Below are positions 50,621-61,620 of a stretch of DNA of 64,000 nt, in pieces. Both the position numbers and the translations under genes were made by a program. The notes beneath the pieces were generated by a model that made no database searches, was not told the origin of the DNA, and was given only the letters and a program-made list of their open reading frames with translations. Source of the stretch: Prunella strophiata (Eukaryota; Chordata; Aves; Passeriformes; Prunellidae); the NCBI GenBank assembly GCA_036583965.1, contig JAZBQD010000022.1, forward strand, positions 740,001 to 804,000, in the 5' to 3' direction. Each line of letters begins with the position of its first letter. The first letter of the stretch is position 1.

Positions 50621-51229
50621 TGTTTTAATTCAGTGTCCAGTTCATCCCGATTATGCACATTGGGTAATACTAATTTAATGAATTAGTTGCTGGGTGGTGG
50701 AAGGGCTGAAAATACCCAAGAAGTGTTGGGTTCCTGCTGCTCTGGGAGCTCAAACAGAGCTGTTGCAGGTTTGCTCAGAGCCTGCAGTGGGGCCAGAGCA
50801 GAGGCAGTGTGCTCTGCAATTGGTGCAGGAAATACCCTATGCTGGTTCCTGATATCCCTGCTCCCACAGCAGAGGAAGAAGTAACACAGTAAAATTCCTA
50901 CTCAACAAGAGACTGGTCACAGGTTCTGACCAAAAGGTAAAAAACAGGTTCAGCAGAGAAAATGTTCCCAAACTCCAGGCTTGGGCTGAAAGGAACATCC
51001 AAGTGTGGAACAGAAGGGAAGAGCCCAGCCGTGGGCGCGCTGTGCAGGGCAGGGGTGATGGGGACGGCAGCGGGCACAGATGGCTCCGGGTGCCCGGGGG
51101 ACTCGGGCTGTGCCAGGCTGGGCCGGGGCAGTGCTCAGCAGGACGTGTCTCTGCAGAGAGGGGCTGGCAGCGAGGGGTCCCCTGGCCCTGGCAGGGGCAC
51201 AGCAGCCGGGCACTGCAGCTCTCTGTGCT

Positions 51230-51680
51230 GATTAACTGCGGCCCCTCCAACAGCCGCTCATAAAAGTTCTCCTGAGCGCAATCAGGAGCGCGCATTGCCT
51301 CATCCTTTTAACAAATCTGTTTTGTAGCCCTATTAAAAGGGGTCTTCATCTATCCTGTCAAAGCTATTCTGCTGGGGTTTTTTAGTTTAATTACACTATC
51401 CAATTAAAACTCCTCGCTGCATTTTGATTCGCCTCTCCTCGGGCCTGAGTGGATGTGACATTTACAAGGCTCGCCTCTCCGGCAGACAATGCGTGATTGA
51501 TGAGCTGCAGACGCAGTGGAGGAGCCCATTGCCATGTGGAAACACTGCATTTTGATTTATTTATCTTTTTTCCCCAAACAAGGTTGCTGGTAAAGAGGTT
51601 TTGGGCAACCCCGAGTTGCACCTCAATTTTCAGCATTTTTGCAAAAATCTTCATTAGTATTCTGCCTCTGATAATAATTT
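51230..51680. promoter_or_regulatory. Candidate intronic regulatory element
   Basis: Non-repetitive, with CpGs scattered among AT-rich words, TTTAATTACA near 51386 and TGATTGATGA at 51494-51503 (PBX-HOX-like). It resembles the block at 50100-50620 in style. No direct evidence of function. Confidence 0.3.
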
Positions 51681-54600
51681 AAAGAAACAGCAGGCTTTGA
51701 GGGAAAATAATCCAGGTGTGTGAATAGTTACCACAGTTTGACACAAAAGTGGGTGTGTGCTGCACTTTATTGCAGCTCTGTTTTCAGGACATCTGGACCC
51801 ACAGCACCCTCTAATAGCAATGCTGAGTAGCAAGCCTACAGTGGAACAAAAGGCTTGGAGGAAAAGACATCATGGAATATGCTGCTGCCTGAGAGAATGG
51901 GGCAAGCCAGCTGGACCACAGCTGCTATTTTTTTCCCTAACAGACTTATCATTTGTTCCCACTTAAGTACTGCCCTGGTTTGAGGAGATCCACCCCAGGT
52001 TCCTGGTGGGCAGCCCGAACCCATCAGTGACTCCACTGCTATCAGGGGGGTGAGGATTTCACCCAGAACTGACTGCCCTCACTGCCTCTAACTTCTGTAC
52101 CTCTGGGGTGAAAATCCCGTGCATGAAATGGGATTAACCCCACCTGTACACACGGGTGCACATCCCTGTTCTGTCTGTCCCTGGCTGGGCTTGGTGCCAC
52201 ATCTGGATAATCCAACTGTGGCTGCAACTTGTGACCTCCCCTGTGAAGCTTTTTTTGTTACCAGAGGCTGTCAGGAAGGGTGTTGGATGTTTTTTAACCC
52301 TAACACAACTCTTGCAGCTTTGTAGGTCCTTCAGGCCTTCCTCCAGGGTCACAGCATCATTTCTGGGGTATCACACATGGATTTCAGACAGCTGAGCCCC
52401 TCCCCAGTGCTTTGGGTGAAATTCAGCAGTGGTTGCAGAGCAGAGGCTCCTCTGTCTCATGATGGGGTTAAAGGAAATGTGTCTTTGTACAAAGGTATTG
52501 CTGATGAGTATCTTATTATCCTCATTCCTTGCCTTTTTCTGGTGTATTTCCAATCCTTTTGCATCCTTTCTGGGCCCATGAGAAGAGATTTCAGGGTTTG
52601 AGCCTGTTGAAGTCACAGTTTCTGAAGCAGTGAGAATCAGTGATGTCAAACAATGTCCATAAGTGCTTTGTTCTTCAGAGAGTCCTTCTTCAGCTATTTA
52701 TTCCTCTAATAACTCTTAATTGTTGACTTCTGCCTTATGGCCCTGTAATGACAAAGCAATCATCAAGGTATATTGAAAAATTAACATAAATTTGCATTTC
52801 TAGTGTTTGTTTGTTTTCTGCTTTGTCCAATTCATGAATATTCTTTTCATCTTCCATCTAATTAGTGATTTAATTTCATTCTATTTAAAGAGTTGGCAAA
52901 GAGAGGGTTTGGGTAAGGGCTGAATTGTGGGCTGGGAGGGAAAGAAGAAAAACTTTCTAGTCTTGGCAGATTCATTTAAAAAATTATCTTTTCTTGTGCA
53001 AGTTCATATCCTTGTTTTCCAAGCAAAAAATGTATCTTTTGGACTTTGATAAAATGAGTTTATTACTTAGATTAGAGTGATTATTTTTCTACCTGTGTCA
53101 GGTGCAGTGTGGGGCCCACCAAGGGTTTGGCTGTTTTCCCAAGATTGCAGGAATTAGCACAAGATTTACTGTTGCCTGCACGGGCACATGATGGCCGGTA
53201 GCTGTGGGGCTGTAATTCCCCAGGGTTTCTCAGGGCTGTGTGTGGATGTGGGGCCCTGCAGGGGCTGCTGAGCAGGGTGGAGGCTGCTCCAGGAGCTCCT
53301 GCAGCCCCGGGAAGGGCCGGCAGAGCCGGGGGCTGCAGCGCTGCAGGGCTCTTCCCTCGCCTCGTTGGCAGTGCAGTGGTGCTAGAAATCAGGAGATGGC
53401 TGAGCAGCTGAATGTGAGACGCGGTGCTGAAGGAGTAAATGAGCTCTCCTTGGTGAATTCCCAGTGAATTAGCATCCTGCCCTTCCTGGCTGTAGGCTCC
53501 TCTCCAGGAGTAACCACACAGGAACCCATTAGTGCTGGGGCTGGGGAGATTTATCAGCGCTCGAGCTGGGGCCAAGGGGCAGCAGCAGGGAGATGCTGCT
53601 CTGCTGAGGGGCTGTGGCATGGCTGGGGGCTCAGGGGGCACCAGGGGCACTGGCACGAGGCCCCTTGGCTGTGCTGAGCTCACCGTGGGCTGTGCCTGCC
53701 CCGTGACAAAAGCCACTGGTAACAGCTGAGTTTCTGTCATTGCATTTGCTTTCCATAACTGTTTCAACAGACAAACACAGTTGGGAATAACGTGGATTTT
53801 CTGTTGTTGTGCAGCTGATTAATCCTGATTGAGGGGCACTGAGGTTCCCTGCAAAGACCCAGCCACTGCTGGTGTGGAGTGATGGTAGCAGCTGCTTGTG
53901 CTGCCTTTGCTTTAAATCCCCCATCACGTGCAGCAGGAGCCACTCGAGCTGCTGCTGTTTGTTACCAGATCCTCTCACACGGAAACTCCAAACCATGGAA
54001 GCTCCTATTGATCTCAGAATTGTCAGGGGTGGTGCTCTATTGGAAAGAGGTACATCACATATTTAAGCACTCTTGGAAATGGAAATCAATCTCACAATTC
54101 ATAAATTCCATCTGGCTAGAAGAGTAGCAGAGCAAAGTGCCAGTTAGGATTTCAGTGCACTCATATTTCATGCTGTAAGTAGTGTGTTGTGGACTTGGAG
54201 CCCATAAACATGATGCTGTAATGGGGCTTTCTAAGGAAAAGTCTTCTTGGCTTCTTTCCACTGAGTCCCCAGTCCCAGCAGGAGGGGCTGTGTGTCCTGC
54301 ACGGGTTTGCCATCAGTGCTGTGTCCCTGGTGGCTCCTGGGGGCCCCTGCAGGAGCCAGCTTGGCCAGAGCCCTGCCAGGCAGGCAGGCCCAGAGCAGCC
54401 CCTGTGCCCCTGGGAGCAGGAGCTCTGCCCTAGGCAGTGCTGCCCTGGGCAGGGCAGTGCCAGAGGGACACGTGGTGGCACCACAGCACGAGGTTCCTGG
54501 GGAGCAGGGAGCACCTGAAGGGGTTTTGTCTTGATCCACAGCAAGAATTACCCAGTGACTTTCCAAAACCCAAAATGCAGCAGCTCCTTGGGATCCTCTG

Positions 54601-55366
54601 CCCCTGTTTCGTGCCAGTTTCATTTCTGATAACCAGTGTGGAATGTGCAATGTCCAAGGAAACCAGTGGGAGCTGGTGGAGCACGGTGCTGTGTCCCATC
54701 CCCAGGAGTGGTGCACTGGCACTTTTGGAATCATTAAGATGCTGTGTTCCAGGCAAAGCTGCATGCATTAACATGCTGATGAGCTCCCAGCTTGGAATTC
54801 CGCATTTTTAGTACCACTGAGGCATCATTTGTCAAATGATTTAAAGGGTTGGGGTTTTATTATTATTATTAGCCAATTTTTCAATACAGAATTTATATTC
54901 CAGATTAGTGCATCATAATGGTGTTTAATTAACATGCCACAATAAAATACTTGCATCTCAAATTTCCTGGCCACCAATCTGAGCATATATCAGTCACTTT
55001 TTGGAAATCTGGAGAATTAGATAATGTAAATAAGATTTCCAATTAGCTTTCTTGCAGGAAAGACCTGGATTTACAGTAATGTGGCTGTTACTTTATGGAT
55101 TGCTAACTTTGACTGTTGAACTGAATAAATTAGAAAACCGTTGGAAAAGTATCATGTATAGAATACATTTAATTTTAATTTTGAAGCCATCAGCATCCAT
55201 ACTAGTGAAGGATATTTTGCCTTCCTTCATGTTCCACATTAAACCTTTGTGTCTAAGTCTCTCCTCCTGGCACCACATTCAGAGCCCAGGGCTGCTGTCC
55301 CAGGGCAGCAACGGGCCAGCACATGGAACCTCCATTTGGGACAGGGGTCCAAGCACCAGGAGGGTG

Positions 55367-55401
55367 CAATTTAAACTCTAACACAGTCAGAGTTTAAATT
55401 G
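55367..55401. repeat. Perfect 13-bp inverted repeat with a 9-nt loop
   Basis: The left arm CAATTTAAACTCT (55367-55379) is exactly complementary to the right arm AGAGTTTAAATTG (55389-55401), with AACACAGTC between. It lies 0.5 kb before the exon at 55913. No flanking transposon ends were recognised. Confidence 0.9.
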
Positions 55402-55912
55402 ATTTTCCCTGGTGTGGGAAGGGCGGCCCCAGCCCCGAGCGGGTTTTGGTGGCATCCCTCGGTGCCCTGAGCTTGGTGCAGCTCCCGTGGTCACCAGCAG
55501 CCAGCTGGGCTCACGTGGTTTTTGGGAGCAGGGTTTGGAGTGGTGGCTCTGGGATTAATTGCCATTTTCTGTTCAGTACAACCCTCCTGCTGCCCCGTGA
55601 GCAGCCCCGACGCTGGGCTGCAGCGCCATCGTGGCCGAGCAGAGCTAACCAGCCATTTGATGGATTTTTGCATTTCCTGCAGTGGGGATGTGATGGGAAA
55701 AGGAACTTTATTGACTGGAGTTCAGCTGCTCCTGTAAGCCACCACTTGCCTTAAATTGAAATGACATGAGAAGCCTGTCAGCATTTCATTGCTTCCTTCT
55801 GTCGTGCTGATGGTACGCTGAGATCACCATCTGTGGTTTTCTTCTGTCAGGCAACGAGCTCTGCTCAAACTTTACAGGAATATTCTAAGCAGTTTTTTTC
55901 TTATCTTTGCAG

Positions 55913-56010
55913 GTCATGCAATATTTAAACTTACATATCTAAGCAATCATGACTACAAACACCTTTACTTTGAATCAGATGCTGCTACTGTCAATGAAAT
56001 TGTACTGAAG
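55913..56010 (+). CDS. MAPKAP1: MAPKAP1 exon: C-terminal part of the PH domain (residues 450-481)
   Basis: The acceptor is tttttcttatctttgcag ending at 55912, a strong pyrimidine tract. The donor is aag|gtgagt at 56011, a near-consensus site. The exon encodes [20 protein letters not shown] and [12 protein letters not shown], identical to human. Lys464 in HDYKHLYF, a reported PIP3-contacting PH residue, is present. It starts with two bases completing Ser449 and ends in phase 0. Only about 8 of 32 codons end in G or C, the lowest in the visible gene and in sharp contrast to the exon at 13350, although the protein is equally conserved. Confidence 0.98.
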
Positions 56011-57779
56011 GTGAGTATTAAATTTTAACGTGACCCAAAATCCTGGTGTTTTACCACTTGTTAGACACGTGAGTGTTCAGGAGACTCTGGAAACACACGA
56101 GGGTGCAGTGCCTGGGGACCACTGGGGGGGTGTTTAACCTGCCAGGATGGCTGCTCCATGCCTGTTGTTTTATTCATCCTTCCAACAGCCACACAGCCAC
56201 TGCCTGTCTGTGTGTAGCATTTCCTTTTGTGCTTTTTTCTAGTTAATAGAGATACCACTTTCTGTAGAATTTTATAGGAAACTACCAAATTTTATTGTGT
56301 CCAGGTAGTTTCCTACCTCTGGACACGTGGTCAGCAGCCCCATGCTGTGCAGGGGTTGGGTGCTCCTGCCCCTCACAGCTCTGCCCCACACTCAGGTGTC
56401 CCTACACAGCACAGGGGCTTCTCTACCCTGATCCTCTCTCAGGACTGTTTGCTTTTCTTGGGGCTCTGTACAGACACAAACTCCCTTCTTTGGGAAACAA
56501 ATTTTTGTTACACTCTTGAAAAATTAAATGGAATTTTCCACAAGTTCATCTTTTGTAGCAAGTCAAAATTCAAAAGCAGTAATTTTGGCAAACCATCTGT
56601 TATGTTTGCTTTTACTGGCTGTGTGGAGTTTAGAGGATTGTTAAACAACTGACGTGCGATGAAATAACTTTTATTCATTACACAGGAGGTCAGGGTGTTT
56701 GAGGGGGTTTCTGTTTTGTGAGCTGTTAGGCCAATTCTTCTGTTCCCACTTTACCTTAGATCAGCTATTGCAATCCCAAACAGTTATAGAATCATGGAAT
56801 CCCAGAATCATGAAGGCTGGAAAAGACCTCCAAGATCATCAAGTCCAACCTTTGCCCAAGTACCCCCATGCCACTTCTCCTGGGGTTTTGAACACTTCCA
56901 GGGCTGCTGACCCCACCCACCTGAGACTGGTCATAAACAAAGGCTGAAAAAAGGTTTACTGTCAATAACATGAATATTCATGAGAGAAATAATATTGAGC
57001 AGTACTTTTTTCCTAAGTTGCAGTTTGTTTATATAGAACATTCTCTGGTTTCATGCACAAGTCACTGGTTTGTTTTCAATTCCATCAGCATTAGGGAGCG
57101 CAGAAAAATCAGACTTTTCAAATTAGGCTTTTTAGATGATCAAGTGAGAAGGACTGAGACTTTATTGACCATGAAAATTCCCTATATTTTTATGCCTTAA
57201 GCTGTAATATGCAATGAAAGTGAAACACTCTACAGTGCATAAAATTGTGCAAGTTTTAAGCCACAGCATATTAACCAGCTAATGACAGACCAAAGGGCAT
57301 TTTTATCTTTTTGATTCTTGCATTAACCTTCCATTAAAATTATCTCTGAGATTATCACAAAACATTGGAGATAATAAATTTGGGGAGTAGCAGGCTTGTT
57401 AAATATCATTTTAAAATGCTTTCATCAAGTAAAATGTGCCAAAACACAGGGAAACTCTGAGATTAGCTGAGTATGCAAACATCATAATGGAAGAATTCTT
57501 TTTACTGAGGCTGATAATGTCCTTTATTGATGCTCATGACTGGGTTATCCCAGCACTGGGGGGTCTGCACAGCTCGCTGCCTTCCCCCCAGCTTTGGGTG
57601 CCCCAGGATGGGACCAGGGACACAGGAGGACAGGCCAGGGCTCTCCTGGCACTCTGGGCTCTCTCTGCCATCATCGTGCCAGGGGTTGCTGGGACCAGTT
57701 GGACCAGAGCCCTGCTCAGGGGTGGGCTGGGGGTCCCTGCCCGCCCCGGGTGACGTTAACACCGCCTCGTGTCTTGCAG
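56011..57779 (+). other. MAPKAP1 intron (1.8 kb)
   Basis: Phase-0 GT-AG intron, the shortest in the window. It holds a CR1-type 3' end in reverse orientation at 56788-56935; otherwise nothing is recognised. Confidence 0.9.
56788..56935 (-). mobile_element. CR1-type LINE 3' end, reverse orientation
   Basis: On the + strand it begins AGAATCATGGAATCCCAGAA, continues GGCTGGAAAAGACCTCCAAG and ATCATCAAGTCCAACCTTTG, then GAACACTTCCAGGGCTGCTG. This is the reverse complement of a CR1 3' terminus with its repeated ATTCTATGATT-like tail. Confidence 0.8.
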
Positions 57780-57905
57780 GTTAACTATATTCTAGAGTCA
57801 CGAGCAAGCACAGCCAGAGCAGATTATTTTGCTCAGAAACAAAGGAAACTGAGCAGGAGAACAAGCTTTAGCTTCCAGAAGGAGAAGAAGTCGGGCCAGC
57901 AGTGA
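57780..57905 (+). CDS. MAPKAP1: MAPKAP1 last coding exon: end of PH domain, basic tail and stop (residues 482-522)
   Basis: The acceptor is tcgtgtcttgcag ending at 57779, and the TGA stop is at 57903-57905. The exon encodes [20 protein letters not shown], then [20 protein letters not shown] plus a final Gln. The 41 residues match human SIN1 except Ser for Asn in KLSRRTS. The tail after the PH domain is rich in Lys, Arg and Ser. The exon starts in phase 0, matching the phase-0 donor at 56011. The stop gives the end-point from which the residue numbers of the other exons were counted. Confidence 0.98.
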   Translation, partial: VNYILESRASTARADYFAQKQRKLSRRTSFSFQKEKKSGQQ

Positions 57906-58031
57906 GGGCGAGCCCAGGAGAGGCTGCGAGCCGCGCTCGGGCCGCGCAGGGCGCCGGCAGGAACCCGAGCCCCCGTCCCTCCCGGCTGGAACAGCGACCC
58001 TCCCTGCCACGGGAGCCTCCCCTGTGACAGA

Positions 58032-58037
58032 AATAAA
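58032..58037 (+). terminator. Proximal poly(A) signal AATAAA
   Basis: Canonical hexamer 127 nt after the MAPKAP1 stop codon. Use would give a very short 3' UTR. Confidence 0.5.
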
Positions 58038-58295
58038 GAGCCATATCAGCCGGAAAGAAGACTGTTACGCTTCAGGTTCCTTTGATTAGAAACAAGAGAA
58101 TGACGTAGACTGGCATCATTTAATTACTGTATTATGTACAATCACAAGAAGAGATGTGATTACATATTATTTCACAGCCTGGTTAAAATAAATTATATAC
58201 ATCTGTAATCCACCCACGTACACGCAGGTATTGCTTGTGACATGATCAAATTTCTAAAAACAAAATGTAGGACAAATGTATCCATTTTTACTATT

Positions 58296-58301
58296 AATAA
58301 A
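58296..58301 (+). terminator. Distal poly(A) signal AATAAA
   Basis: Third canonical hexamer in the UTR, followed within 30 nt by a T-rich stretch (tctttttcaagg). It is preferred as the main end only because it closes the AT-rich UTR-like block. Confidence 0.4.
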
Positions 58302-59987
58302 CAGATGTAATCTTTTTCAAGGTCCATATGATGCACAGTTCTTTTGGGGGGAGGCTGCAGTCCCAGATGGTTTCACTTCTGTTGCTGAAGTGCAGGAGGC
58401 ATCCGTGAGCCAGGAACAGCAGCCATGGCAGGGGAGAGCTTAGCGAGGGAGCACTGAGACAGCCGAGTCTGTTGTGTTTGTTTTGTTCAAAAATATTTTT
58501 ATTTAACTGTGCTTTTCAGCTTTGCAAATGCTTTATTGGAAGTTCCTTGCTGAAGGCAGCACAGTGGTTGCAAATCCACGTCTTGGAGGTGGAGAGGAGA
58601 ATCCTCCTGCCCGGGACCCTCAGCTGCTGCCACCCTAGGGCTGGCACATCCACTGGGGCACCTTGCCCCTGGGGACTGAGAAATGCCTTCACCTTCTCTC
58701 AATATTACTCCTTAACAATAAAAATTAAGACCTACTTTGTACTGGGATTTGTAACTATCTTGGCCTTGTTCATCCTTAGTACATCAGGGAACATGGAATG
58801 GATGCTGGCACCCAGAGCCACATTTCTGTTTGAGTTCACCAGAGGTGTCTTTCCTCCATCTCTCCAGGTCACTGGAGCTCTGCACACACTATCATAGAAC
58901 TGCCCTGGTTCCCCCAGGGGCTGGGGGCAGCTCCCTGGGGCACTGCCCACCCTCTGCCAGCCTCCCACCTTTGCTTTTGTACAGAGAAAACTTCCTGAGC
59001 CTTAACACAGTGTGCAGAGCAGCCCTGGGCAGGGGAGGGCCTGGGTCTCACCTGTTGTGTTCATCTTCTGGGTTCCAGGGGCTTGGCCCTGCACCACCTA
59101 GGCCAGGCCTCCCTGTACAGTCTTCCATGATATCTGCAAAACAAGAGAAACGCTATTTTATAGTATTCTATTAATTTTTAAAATATTTTCTATGTGCAAA
59201 TGCAGCACAGATACAATGGGAAAAGCCCCTTCAATGTAAATGACTCTTTTAACTGACTCTGTGAAATATTTAACATTAAAGTTGCTCTGTGAATGTTCTT
59301 TGGCCACCCAGTTTCAATTCTTTTTAACGGAACTGAAAAATTGCCCATTTGGTACCAGAAACTGCAGCAATCTCCTGTTTCCATGGCCATAGTGCTGTTG
59401 CCACCCCCTCACGTGTAGTTATTATCAGCAGGGATTCAGCATGGGCAGGTTTGCTCTCAGGAGAGCCTAAAAAACTCAGCTAAGAACATCTCTGCTGCCT
59501 GTGACATTTGTGGCACAGTCCCTTGCCCAGCCCAGCTGTGTTCACACCCTCCTGTCACCTTCCTGCTCCTGGTGGGGTGTCCTGGGGCCCAGGCAGAGAT
59601 GGACAGACAGAGGCTGCTGCTGGGGGCTGCTCCAAGCCTGGGTGAGGAGCCTGGGAGCCCAAAGTGAGGTCATTTGCTCCAAAAGAGCCACTGACAGTTA
59701 AAAAGGAAATTTGCTTCCAAAGATCAGATTCAGTTTGATGCATGGCCCGCAGGAAACCTTCCTGAAATCCTGGAAAGATGCAGCACTCCAGGAGCTGAGC
59801 ATGCCTCCCCCAGAACAGGCATTTCTGCTGAAGGGGTTAAATCCGCGCTGATGGCTGCAGAGTGAGCACAGCTGAGCACGGAGCCAGCCCGGGCTGGTCT
59901 TTCCCCGGTAGCTGTAGATGTAATTGAGTCAGATGGGCATTCAACTGGGTCAGCAAGGCAAGCTGTTCCTCCATGCCTGCCACCGGG

Positions 59988-60052
59988 CAGAGCAGAGCAG
60001 AGCAGAGCAGAGCAGAGCAGAGCAGGGCAGAGCAGAGCAGAGCAGAACAGAG
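59988..60052 (+). repeat. (AGAGC)n pentamer array
   Basis: About twelve pentamers GAGCA/AGAGC with two single-base variants (GGGC, GAAC). Intergenic. Confidence 0.95.
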
Positions 60053-61289
60053 CGTGGCTCCGGCCTGCCGCACGCAGGCAGCTGCTGGAGGCAGCAGAGA
60101 CTCCCTGGTGCTCTCTGGCTCCTGCTGGCAGGGCAGTCCTGTCCACAGGCACAACTCCCTCCACCTCCTTGGCTTCATCAGAGCACAGGAGAACACCAGA
60201 GTGACCACTGAGAGGGGACACCCAGGGCACCCTGGCACATGCTGGCACCCAAGGCCAGAGCTGGGCGCTCTCCCTGGGCTCTGCAAGGGTTTGCCATGAG
60301 CTCCCAGAGCACCAGTCCCAGCCAGAGGCACCTTTCTTTTTGGGTTGGCAGGAGTCTGGTGCATGCCAGGGGTTTGCAGCTGCCCCTCAGGGGGAGCTGA
60401 GACCTGGCACCGGGACAAGCAAGCAAAACCCATCACACAGCCATGGGTGCAGGCCTGAGATTAATGGGGGGAGTTATTTATGGAGACATGTTTGTAATGG
60501 GCCCATGAATTCATGGAAATGCGCTGCTGTGGTGGCGGGTGGGGCTGGGTGCTGCTGCTGCAGCTGAAATTAATGCCCCTTAAATCACATCCCAGCACAG
60601 CCAGCCCTGTGCAGCACTGGGACAAGGACGAGTGGGCACAGTGGGCACACAGCCAGCTGGGCCAGCAGCAGTGTGCCCTGGCCAGGTGCTGCTTCCTGGC
60701 ATCGCTGCCATGACTGTGGGGGATCTCAGGGTCACCAAGAACTGGGGCACAGGGAGGGCTGGCCCTGGGCACAGCTCCATGCTGCTGCTCCACTGCATGA
60801 AGGGTTAAGCACTGTCATGTTTTATTCTCCCCACACACCTCTGCTTAAATGCAAAAAGAGAAAAAAAATCTCAACAGGGTGTTGTTCACTCTAAAAACCC
60901 TAAGCATGATTTGTGAACTCTCACAGCCTGGGTAATCTCATCAGAGTAATGGGATTATATTTCAAATCACCATGGCCTGTTCATTACACATTTAAACTCC
61001 TTTGACAGAGGAAAAGTTAAATAAAATGTGTGCGTCAGCCCTGGTTGACTTTCCCAGTTCTCTTTCTTGATTAGACAAACAGATGCTGAGCTCCGAAATG
61101 AAAAAATAATGTGCTCATTTATTCATTTTTCTGACAAGTCACAATAGATTTTTAACTACAAATGAGCCCCCTCCCCAGGTGGGAGCGCGGGGTCTGCGTG
61201 CGCCGTAATGGGCTGGGAGCCCATGGCAGGGCTGGAAGGGGCACAAGTGGCATTTCCAGGCTGAGAGCCTGGGGACACGGCCACAATTC

Positions 61290-61500
61290 CCCTGCCATTG
61301 CCACTGCCACTGCCACTGCCACCATTGCCACTGCCACAGCCACGGCCACCACCACAGCCACAGCCACAGCCACAGCCACTGCCACCACTGCCGGGCGGAT
61401 TTCTGTGAGGAGCTGGAATTCCACTCCACAGCCACAACCAGAGCCAGAGCCACTGCCACTACCACCACCACTACCACTGCTACTGCCACAGCCACAGCCC
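61290..61500 (+). repeat. Degenerate CCACTG/CCACAG hexamer array
   Basis: Irregular runs of GCCACTGCCA, GCCACAGCCA and ACCACCACCA are split in two by about 45 bp of unique sequence near 61390-61430. The run is almost free of G-rich words on the + strand. Confidence 0.9.
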
Positions 61501-61620
61501 TGGCCCAGCCCCAGGACCCACCCAGGCTTCTGGCAGCTCCCCTTGGCTCTGCTCACCCAGGCTGGAGCACAGCCAAGGGGCAGCACCAGGGCTGCTGGGG
61601 CTGCCATGGCCACCAGGATG

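Larger units (their letters stand above)
46800..55912 (+). other. MAPKAP1 intron (9.1 kb)
   Basis: GT-AG intron. It contains a (TG)n run at 49099-49128, two CpG-bearing low-repeat blocks (50100-50620 and 51230-51680) that look like regulatory DNA, and a perfect inverted repeat at 55367-55401. The remainder shows no gene. Confidence 0.9.
8874..57905 (+). other. MAPKAP1: MAPKAP1 (SIN1) gene, 3' two thirds: eight coding exons
   Basis: Gene-level entry. SIN1 is an essential mTORC2 subunit with mTOR, RICTOR and MLST8. Its CRIM domain recruits AGC kinases (AKT, SGK, PKC) for hydrophobic- and turn-motif phosphorylation, and its PH domain ties the complex to phosphoinositides at membranes. Eight + strand exons join in frame: 8874-9046, 13350-13526, 20905-21014, 37382-37489, 42156-42296, 46662-46799, 55913-56010 and 57780-57905 (stop at 57903-57905). 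All introns are GT-AG. The product matches human SIN1 residues 167-522. The numbering is supported because T398, K428 and K464 of the human protein fall on the same residues here. Residues 1-166 and the promoter lie upstream of the window. In human the gene 3' of MAPKAP1 is GAPVD1 in convergent orientation; I see no GAPVD1 exon here. Confidence 0.97.
57906..58320 (+). other. MAPKAP1: MAPKAP1 3' UTR with three AATAAA poly(A) signals
   Basis: The sequence after the stop is first GC-rich and then AT-rich. AATAAA hexamers are at 58032-58037, 58187-58192 and 58296-58301, so UTRs of roughly 0.15, 0.3 and 0.4 kb are possible. The end is placed about 20 nt after the third signal and is an estimate. 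A U/G-rich stretch at 58470-58488 and a further AATAAA at 58717-58722 leave room for a longer form. No cDNA evidence is available. Confidence 0.6.

Noticed and set aside
53081..53767. 228-codon frame on the - strand
   Set aside because: Low-complexity, GC-rich, no family resemblance, no exon-like codon use; a chance frame in intron.
59730..60436. 172- and 199-codon frames on the - strand
   Set aside because: They run across the AGAGC array (LLCSALLCSALL peptide) and show no recognisable domain.
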